Position numbers and translations under genes: made by a program. Below are positions 22,709 to 28,093 of a DNA stretch of 28,093 bases, piece after piece. The stretch comes from CAKSEI01 sp964403505 (lineage in GTDB: Bacteria; Bacillota; Clostridia; Oscillospirales; CAG-272): contig CAYOFP010000022.1 in NCBI GenBank assembly GCA_964403505.1, positions 1 through 28,093 on the forward strand, given 5' to 3'. Under the pieces are notes generated by a model that was not told the origin of the DNA, did no database searches, and worked only from the letters and a program-made list of their open reading frames with translations. The stretch's first letter is position 1; every line of letters begins with the position of its first letter.

Positions 22709-24625
22709 GTGAGAATAAGAGACTTGATTTGCGCAGACGCGATCGAATTGAATATAACGCTTAAAAGCAAGGCAGATGCGATCACGCATCTTGTCACTTT
22801 GCAGGAAAGAGCAGGTAATCTGAGGGATGCCGAGGCATACAGACTCGGTATCGAAGCGAGGGAAGCACAGGGAACTACTGCGATCGGGGATGGCATTGCG
22901 ATTCCTCATTGCAAGTCAGAGTCGGTGAAAAAGACGGGTCTGTCAGCGATCACCGTGCCGGAAGGCGTCGATTACGAAGCGCTGGACGGTAAGCCGAGCA
23001 AACTTATATTTATGATCGCCGCGACTCCCGAAGGAGAAGCGCACCTAGAGGTCTTATCACGTCTGACAGTTTTGCTGATGGATGAGAAATTCCGAACTGA
23101 ACTTATGAGCGCAAAAGACAAAAAGGATTTTTTGAAAATTATTGATAAATATGAAGCACAAAAGGACAAAAAACAAGAGGAAAATACTGCGCGAAAGTAT
23201 CGGCTTCTCGCCGTGACCGCATGCCCGACGGGAATCGCACATACCTTCATGGCGGCAGAGGCGTTGGAGCAAAAGGCGGCGGAGCTCGGAATCCCGATCA
23301 AAGTCGAAACAAACGGCTCAAGCGGAGCGAAAAACATTTTGAGCGATGATGATATCAGAGATTGTGATGCGGTAATCGTAGCCGCCGATAAAAAGGTAGA
23401 AACGGCCCGTTTTGACGGGAAAAAAGTGCTGTTTACAAAGGTCGCAGACGGCATAAAAAAACCGAAAGAGCTGATCGACAGAGCGCTCTCCGGCGATGTG
23501 CCCGTTTTTCATGCGGAAAAAGAAGCGCACAGCGATACAAACGATGGTGAAAGTGCAGGACGGCGTGTATATAAGCACTTGATGAACGGCGTTTCTCACA
23601 TGCTGCCGTTTGTTATAGGCGGCGGCATCATGATAGCGCTTGCCTTTCTTATCGATACGATGGCAGGAGCGCCGACAGACGCTGCATTCGGCACGCACAC
23701 ACCGCTCGCCTCGTTTTTTAAGAACATCGGCGGTATTGCTTTTGGCTATATGCTTCCCGTGCTGTCGGGTTTTATTGCGATGAGCATCGGCGATCGGCCT
23801 GCGCTCGCTGTCGGCTTTGTCGGCGGAGCTATTGCGACGCTCGGTTCGACCTTTGCCATGCCGACGGGGGATAGCACGGCGGTCTCTGGGTTTATCGGAG
23901 CGCTTTTGGCAGGATTTGTCGCAGGATATATCGTACTTGCTCTGAAAAAGATATTTGCGTTTTTGCCGCATAGCATGGAGGGCATAAAGCCGGTATTTGT
24001 CTATCCGCTGTTCGGTATTATACTAATAGGTGCATTTATGTGCTTGGTAAATCCTATCGTCGGCAGACTCAATCTTGCCATTACGGATTTTTTAAACTCA
24101 ATGGGCTCTGCGAGCATCGTCCTGCTCGGCGGCGTGCTCGGTGCGATGATGGCGATCGATATGGGAGGACCGTTTAATAAGGCGGCATATGTATTCGGTA
24201 CAGGCTTGCTCGCAAGCGGCACTCCTGCGAGCTATCAGATCATGGCTTCGGTCATGATCGGCGGTATGGTACCGCCGATCGCCATCGCCCTGTGTGCAAC
24301 ATTCTTTTCTCATAAATTCAAAAGGGATGAGAGAAAGTCGGCACTTGTTAATTATGTTATGGGGCTTTGCTTTATCACGGAGGGAGCGATACCGTTTGCG
24401 GCGGCAGATCCGTTTCGTGTGATACCGTCCTGCGTTATCGGATCGGCTGCGGCAGGAGCTCTGTCGGCACTGTTCGGGTGCTCTTTACAGGCGCCGCACG
24501 GAGGGGTGTTCGTTTTCCCGGTCGTCGGAAATGTGCTCTGGTATATCGCATCTCTTTTGATCGGTTCGGCAGTCGGTATGCTTGCTCTTGCAGCATTGAA
24601 AAAGAAAGTAACGGAGGAAACTTAA
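22709..24625 (+). CDS. fruA: Fructose PTS permease, EIIABC fusion
   Basis: 638 residues starting at GTG 22709. The EIIA domain (1-145) has the phospho-His67 in IPHCKS. The EIIB domain (about 163-262) has the phospho-Cys172 in ACPTGIAHTFMAAEAL. The EIIC domain (about 288-630) has around nine or ten hydrophobic segments, including GVSHMLPFVIGGGIMIALAF and MAIDMGGPFNKAAY. This A-B-C order and length match the Firmicute FruA. It takes up fructose and releases fructose-1-phosphate in the cytoplasm, feeding FruK encoded immediately upstream. Phosphate comes from HPr, encoded one base downstream. Confidence 0.96.
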   Translation: MRIRDLICADAIELNITLKSKADAITHLVTLQERAGNLRDAEAYRLGIEAREAQGTTAIGDGIAIPHCKSESVKKTGLSAITVPEGVDYEALDGKPSKLIFMIAATPEGEAHLEVLSRLTVLLMDEKFRTELMSAKDKKDFLKIIDKYEAQKDKKQEENTARKYRLLAVTACPTGIAHTFMAAEALEQKAAELGIPIKVETNGSSGAKNILSDDDIRDCDAVIVAADKKVETARFDGKKVLFTKVADGIKKPKELIDRALSGDVPVFHAEKEAHSDTNDGESAGRRVYKHLMNGVSHMLPFVIGGGIMIALAFLIDTMAGAPTDAAFGTHTPLASFFKNIGGIAFGYMLPVLSGFIAMSIGDRPALAVGFVGGAIATLGSTFAMPTGDSTAVSGFIGALLAGFVAGYIVLALKKIFAFLPHSMEGIKPVFVYPLFGIILIGAFMCLVNPIVGRLNLAITDFLNSMGSASIVLLGGVLGAMMAIDMGGPFNKAAYVFGTGLLASGTPASYQIMASVMIGGMVPPIAIALCATFFSHKFKRDERKSALVNYVMGLCFITEGAIPFAAADPFRVIPSCVIGSAAAGALSALFGCSLQAPHGGVFVFPVVGNVLWYIASLLIGSAVGMLALAALKKKVTEET

Positions 24626-24626
24626 T

Positions 24627-24890
24627 ATGGTATCGAAAGTTTTGACAGTAAAAAATCCGCAGGGACTTCATATGCGCCCGGCTTCTGCTCTATCGCAGGC
24701 GATGACGAAATACAGCGCAGATATCTGCCTTTTGCATAACGGAAACAGTATCAATGCGAAAAGCGTTATGAATCTTATGGCAGGCGGTATTAAATGCGGA
24801 AATGAGATCGAGATACGCTGCGACGGTGAAGATGAGCAGGCGATGCTCGATGAAGCTGTATCTCTTTTTGAATCGGGTTTTGGCGAATGA
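24627..24890 (+). CDS. ptsH: HPr phosphocarrier protein
   Basis: 87 residues. His15 is in GLHMRPAS, the site phosphorylated by Enzyme I. Ser46 is in NAKSVMNLM at exactly the position of the HprK-phosphorylated regulatory serine in Firmicute HPr. This suggests it can also signal carbon catabolite repression, although flanking residues differ from the standard KSIMGVMSLG. The start follows the fruA stop by one base, with GGAGGA inside fruA as the ribosome site. Its last four bases overlap the next start (ATGA). It may be the cell's general HPr or a fructose-dedicated one; the window alone cannot decide. Confidence 0.95.
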   Translation: MVSKVLTVKNPQGLHMRPASALSQAMTKYSADICLLHNGNSINAKSVMNLMAGGIKCGNEIEIRCDGEDEQAMLDEAVSLFESGFGE

Positions 24891-26596
24891 AAAATAATGA
24901 AATAATAATGGGCATCGGAGCGTCGTCGGGAATCGGCCTCGGCCGTGTTTGCCTGATCGACGATGACGATATTGCCGTAACGAAAAAGAAAGTAAACGAT
25001 ATTCCGGCCGAAAAGAAGCGCTTTCACGATGCGGTTGACTCTTTTTGTGATCAGACAGAAGAGTTAGCAAACAAAAGTACCGTAACCGTAGGAGAAAAAG
25101 AAGCGGAAATCATACGGTCGCATATTTATCTGATACGTGACCCGTTCTTTGAAAGTGAAGTGGAAAAGCGCATAGAAAACGGAATGTGCGCAGAGTATTC
25201 TTTTCATGCGGTATGTGAAGATTATGTCAGTATGCTGAAATCTTCAGGCGATGAATTTACCGCACAGAGAGCGGCCGATATCGATGATATTAAGCGCTCT
25301 GTCATCAATATCTTATCGGGGAAAGAGGGAGTCGATGTCTCGTCACTTCCGCCCGATACTGTGATCGTCGCAAAGGATATGACGCCCTCTATGACGGTGG
25401 GAATGGAAAAGGAAAACGTGGCGGCGATCATAACGGAGTGCGGAGGCTATACCTCCCATTGCGCTATTCTCTCACGTGCGCTTGGGATACCGTCGGTTTT
25501 GAGCGCCGCAGGAATCTGCCATGCTGTCAAAAACGGAGACCTTGTCATCGTCGACGGCGATGAGGGAAAGGTATACATCGACCCGAAAAGTGAACTTTGC
25601 GATGAATACAGAAAAAAGAGAACCGAGCATATCAAAAAGCAGGATGCTTTGAAGGAATATAGATTGAAGCCGACACTGACCTGCGATAAGCGGCAGATCG
25701 AGCTGTTATGCAATATTGGCTCTCCTGCCGAGATCAGCACGGTCTTTTCAAATGACGGCGAGGGTGTGGGACTTTTCCGCACGGAATTTCTCTTCATGGA
25801 TAAAGAGGACGTCCCGTCCGAGGAGGAGCAATTCGATGAGTATAAAAGCGCCGCACTTGCCTTAAAAGGAAAAGTGCTGACGGTAAGGACGCTTGATATC
25901 GGCGGAGATAAAGATATCCCGTATTTGGGGTTAAAAAAAGAGGAAAACCCTTTTCTCGGGTTCAGGGCGATAAGATATTGCCTTAACAATCCGCAGCTAT
26001 ATAAAACGCAGCTGCGTGCGCTCCTGCGTGCGAGCGCTTACGGCGATATCAGGATCCTCGTGCCCATGATATCGTCACTTGACGAGCTCCTTACGGTGCG
26101 GAGTATGCTCGATGATATAAAAAGTGAGCTCGATAAAGAGGGAATCGCTTATGATAAGGATATCAAATTAGGTATCATGATAGAAACTCCCGCGGCGGTC
26201 ATGATGTCGGATGTTTTGGCAAAGTATGCGGACTTTTTCAGTATAGGCACAAACGACCTCACGCAATATATTATGGCGACAGACAGAGGGAACGCCGATG
26301 TCGCATATTTATATTCCGTGATGGATCCGGCTGTCCTGCGAGCGATAAATAAAGTGATTGAAAACGCTCACATTGCGGGGATCACCGTCGGTATGTGCGG
26401 CGAGGCGGCAAGCGACGAGAAGCTCATACCGATGCTCGTTGCTATGGGGCTTGACGAATTCAGCGTCAATCCTCCGTCGGTGCTGAATACACGTAAGGTC
26501 ATCGGCGAGTCGGTATTTGAGCGGGAACAGCTTCGAGAAATACTCGGAGCAAAGACGGTACATGAAGTCAAAAAAATAATGCAAAAGCCCCTTTGA
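24887..26596 (+). CDS. ptsI: PTS Enzyme I (phosphoenolpyruvate-protein phosphotransferase)
   Basis: 569 residues, near the 575 usual for the family. The N-terminal half carries the HPr-binding helices (about 30-140) and phospho-His191 in GGYTSHCAILSRALGIPSV. The C-terminal PEP-binding barrel has GLFRTEFLFM, RTLDIGGDKDIPYL, the SIGTNDLTQYIMATDR signature and Cys504 in GMCGEAASD. All catalytic residues are present. It takes phosphate from PEP to HPr. Its ATGA overlap with ptsH ensures paired translation. It ends the fructose operon, just before a terminator. Confidence 0.97.
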   Translation: MKNNEIIMGIGASSGIGLGRVCLIDDDDIAVTKKKVNDIPAEKKRFHDAVDSFCDQTEELANKSTVTVGEKEAEIIRSHIYLIRDPFFESEVEKRIENGMCAEYSFHAVCEDYVSMLKSSGDEFTAQRAADIDDIKRSVINILSGKEGVDVSSLPPDTVIVAKDMTPSMTVGMEKENVAAIITECGGYTSHCAILSRALGIPSVLSAAGICHAVKNGDLVIVDGDEGKVYIDPKSELCDEYRKKRTEHIKKQDALKEYRLKPTLTCDKRQIELLCNIGSPAEISTVFSNDGEGVGLFRTEFLFMDKEDVPSEEEQFDEYKSAALALKGKVLTVRTLDIGGDKDIPYLGLKKEENPFLGFRAIRYCLNNPQLYKTQLRALLRASAYGDIRILVPMISSLDELLTVRSMLDDIKSELDKEGIAYDKDIKLGIMIETPAAVMMSDVLAKYADFFSIGTNDLTQYIMATDRGNADVAYLYSVMDPAVLRAINKVIENAHIAGITVGMCGEAASDEKLIPMLVAMGLDEFSVNPPSVLNTRKVIGESVFEREQLREILGAKTVHEVKKIMQKPL

Positions 26597-26607
26597 TTAT
26601 TGATATG

Positions 26608-26661
26608 ATCCCCTTCAGCAGACTTTAAAAAGTTTCTTTGGGTCTGCAAAGGGGATTTTTA
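26608..26661 (+). terminator. Intrinsic terminator of the fructose-PTS operon
   Basis: ATCCCCTT...GCAGAC (26608-26623, 2-nt bulge) pairs with GTCTGC...AAGGGGAT (26642-26656) and a T5 run follows. The loop is 18 nt. Confidence 0.8.
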
Positions 26662-26681
26662 TTAAATGTTCAATAATCCTA

Positions 26682-26710
26682 TTGACAAAACAGAAATATA
26701 GTGGTACAAT
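26682..26710 (+). promoter_or_regulatory. Sigma-A promoter of the ECF S-component gene
   Basis: Perfect TTGACA (26682-26687), 17 bp, TACAAT (26705-26710). It lies 35 bp before the chosen GTG start and shows that the longer in-frame ORF from 26682 is an artefact. Confidence 0.85.
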
Positions 26711-26744
26711 ACAAGCAACCTATAAGAAAGGTAGGAATAATAAC

Positions 26745-27251
26745 GTGAAAGACAAAAAAACAAGAGCCGTAGTGCTCGCAGGACTGCTTGCGGCCTTTAT
26801 CACAATTGGCACGCTTGCATCGTTTCCGCTGCCTGGCAGAGGATACGCAAATCTGGGTGATTGCTTTGTTGTGATAACAGCGATGTTTTTAGGACCTGTA
26901 TACTCATTTTTGGCAGCCGGCATAGGTTCGGCGCTTGCCGATATTTTGCTCGGCTATTCTGTTTTTGCACCTGCAACTTTTTTGATCAAGGGACTCATGG
27001 CTCTCGCTGTGTACCTTGTATGCAGGAAAAGCAAGAAGTTATTCTTTATGATCTTGGGCGTCGCTTTGGCTGAGCTTATCATGATATCCGGGTATTTTAT
27101 ATACGGTGCGATTCTTTTCGGATATGCGATGGCGATCGAGGATCTTGTCGGTAATGTAGCTCAGGCGCTTGTGGGCGGAAGTATCGGTGTCATTACATAT
27201 CAGATACTCAAAAAAACGGGTATTATCAGCGCAATAAACGAAATAAAATAA
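26745..27251 (+). CDS. ECF transporter S component (substrate unknown)
   Basis: 168 residues from GTG 26745, preceded by AAGGTAGGAA (26728-26737). It has five or six hydrophobic segments. The segment NLGDCFVVITAMFLGPVYSF, then AGIGSALADILLGY and APATFLIKGLMALA, is the pattern of the COG4720/PF07155 group of S components. These bind a vitamin or precursor at high affinity and share the common EcfAA'T energising module encoded elsewhere. An upstream riboswitch would identify the substrate, but the 5' leader is only about 30 nt and holds none. Flanked by its own promoter and terminator, it is a single-gene unit. Confidence 0.85.
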   Translation: MKDKKTRAVVLAGLLAAFITIGTLASFPLPGRGYANLGDCFVVITAMFLGPVYSFLAAGIGSALADILLGYSVFAPATFLIKGLMALAVYLVCRKSKKLFFMILGVALAELIMISGYFIYGAILFGYAMAIEDLVGNVAQALVGGSIGVITYQILKKTGIISAINEIK

Positions 27252-27297
27252 GGCAGACGCTTTAGCTGCCGCCAGATAAGGAAGTAATTATGTAGGG

Positions 27298-27339
27298 GAT
27301 ACGGTGCAGTACCGATTAAGGTGCTGCGCCGTATCTTTT
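27298..27339 (+). terminator. Strong intrinsic terminator after the ECF gene
   Basis: A 16-bp stem (27298-27313 with 27320-27335, two G-U pairs) has a GATTAA loop and a TTTT tail. It ends two bases before the stop codon of the oppositely oriented recombinase frame, so it also guards the element edge. A smaller GGCAG/CTGCC hairpin lies at 27252-27270. Confidence 0.85.
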
Positions 27340-27340
27340 G

Positions 27341-27419
27341 CTATGCTACAAATTTGAAGTCCTGCGGATTATTCCGTATTTCCTCCATCATAGCAAGAAT
27401 TTCTTTCTCGGTGGGAATA
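27341..27419 (-). pseudogene. Displaced C-terminal tail of the serine recombinase
   Basis: Removing one T from the five-T run (minus strand, 27444-27440) changes the end from FYGGGND-stop to FTAVGMIDIPTEKEI and on to FKFVA, ending at a TAG (27343-27341). That is the usual C-terminus of this recombinase group. The tail is intact, so the frameshift is recent, or else a sequencing error. Confidence 0.7.
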
Positions 27420-28093
27420 TCAATCATTCCCACCGCCGTAAAAATAGATGTCCACCTTGACATGGCAATGACCGTCATATTTGTCGTTGTTGTGAACTTC
27501 AATACGCTCGATCAGCGAATTGACAAGGGTAGGCGTAAGCTCCTGAATGTTAGTCATCTCCCGAAGAGTACACAGTACCAGCCTTAAATCCACTACCTGC
27601 TGTTCGGCGTTTTGCAAGGTCTGTTGATTATCCGAAACCTCCTGTGTCAGCCTTTTCTGCTCCTTTTCGTAGTTTTGGAGCATTTTGGCAAACCGTTCAT
27701 CGGAGAGAACGCCGCTTGCGTTCTGCTCAAAGACCTTTTCAATCAGCCTATCAATTTCCGCTATTCTCTTTGTGCCGTTCTCCACCGCCTGCTGAAGCCG
27801 TTTGTATTCTTTCTGCCGCATTGCATTTTTCTTCTTTGCCAACATATACAGGAATACCGGCTCATAACAGCGAACAAAATCGGATAAATTCCGAACGGCT
27901 TCCAATACGATTTGCTCCAACACAACATCACGGATATAGTGTACTGTACATTTGCCTCGCCCTGACTTGTAGTTGGAGCAGCGGAAATGTTCCTGATTTC
28001 TCGTTATACTCTTTGCCGCTGCAAAGTGTAGCTTCGCCTTGCAGTCATAACAGTACACAAGTCCCGAAAACAGACTTGTTCTGCCTGTTTTTG
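27420..28093 (-). CDS. Large serine recombinase, C-terminal part (cut by the window edge)
   Basis: The minus-strand frame is open through the window end, so the catalytic serine domain lies outside. What is visible begins with the end of the recombinase domain (FSGLVYCYDC). A zinc beta-ribbon follows, with cysteines in YCYDC and in RCSNYKSGRGKC. A long coiled coil comes next (about 110 residues, with EYKRLQQAVENGTKRIAEID). The final strand region is LIERIEVHNNDK then HVKVDIYFY. This is the architecture of the large serine integrases of Tn4451-like and related Firmicute elements. The stop at 27420 follows a one-base insertion in the T run read at 27444-27440. The family-like ending continues in another frame to 27341. 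The GTG at 28058 is internal, not the start. Confidence 0.87.
   Translation of the reverse strand, partial: KTGRTSLFSGLVYCYDCKAKLHFAAAKSITRNQEHFRCSNYKSGRGKCTVHYIRDVVLEQIVLEAVRNLSDFVRCYEPVFLYMLAKKKNAMRQKEYKRLQQAVENGTKRIAEIDRLIEKVFEQNASGVLSDERFAKMLQNYEKEQKRLTQEVSDNQQTLQNAEQQVVDLRLVLCTLREMTNIQELTPTLVNSLIERIEVHNNDKYDGHCHVKVDIYFYGGGND

Noticed and set aside
23318..23971. Minus-strand 217-residue ORF opposite fruA
   Set aside because: It is a shadow of the EIIB/EIIC coding sequence with low-complexity charged composition.
26682..26744. Longer N-terminus for the ECF S component
   Set aside because: This stretch is the promoter (TTGACA-N17-TACAAT) and the ribosome site.
1..28093. CRISPR arrays, tRNA or rRNA genes
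   Set aside because: No regularly spaced direct repeats, cloverleaf sequences or rRNA-like conserved blocks were seen.

Overview
The window looks like chromosomal DNA of a low-to-mid-GC Firmicute of the class Clostridia, probably a gut commensal. I infer this from purine-rich ribosome binding sites, sortase-assembled LPXTG pili, a fructose PTS with general PTS genes, and a corrinoid methyltransferase cluster of the acetogen/gut-anaerobe type. No rRNA, tRNA or CRISPR array was seen. I cannot name the species.

Layout. (A) 1-3054, plus strand: the end of a VTC-domain polyphosphate polymerase, a DUF4956 membrane protein, and a secreted Cthe_2159-type beta-helix protein whose C-terminal membrane anchor is displaced by an apparent -1 frameshift. 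A bidirectional terminator separates these from a small XRE repressor-like gene on the minus strand (3104-3340). (B) 3341-12523, plus strand: a sortase-pilus island. It has a 409-bp regulatory region with two good sigma-A promoters, a 97-aa coiled-coil protein, a dedicated signal peptidase I, a 1292-aa LPETG adhesin, an LPSTG major pilin with isopeptide domains, a class C sortase, a small LPQTG pilin and a second sortase. A maltose/galactoside-type O-acetyltransferase follows. (C) 13173-15761: two strong hairpins lie between convergent units. The minus-strand unit is AraC regulator, SGNH/GDSL esterase, and a small two-TM protein, read from a TTGACA-N17-TATAGT promoter. (D) 15839-16112: a 274-bp palindromic element with 27-bp perfect terminal inverted repeats bordered by TA. 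Its interior forms two further long helices that meet the outer stem as a three-way junction. It looks like a MITE and also sits as the probable 5' leader of the next operon. (E) 16140-20854, plus strand: a corrinoid-dependent methyltransferase operon. It encodes a UroD-family methyltransferase, a B12-binding corrinoid protein, an MtaA-like UroD-family methyltransferase with His-x-Cys and Cys zinc ligands, and a reductive activator (2Fe-2S plus ASKHA) fused to a Cys-rich DUF2284 domain. (F) 21017-21667: an AT-rich Lgt-like membrane protein. (G) 21790-26596: a fructose operon fruK-fruA(IIABC)-ptsH-ptsI that carries its own HPr and Enzyme I. (H) 26745-27251: an ECF transporter S component with its own promoter and terminator. 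(I) 27341-28093, minus strand: the C-terminal part of a large serine recombinase, cut by the window edge and carrying a one-base frameshift near its end. It marks the edge of an integrated element that extends beyond the window.

How the genes work together. The pilus island is self-contained: the signal peptidase processes the precursors, the class C sortase polymerises the LPSTG backbone and adds the large tip-like adhesin and small pilin, and the second sortase may attach the fibre to the wall. The corrinoid operon would move a methyl group from an unknown donor to the corrinoid protein and on to an acceptor, with the fused activator restoring Co(I). The PTS operon imports fructose as fructose-1-phosphate and converts it to fructose-1,6-bisphosphate.
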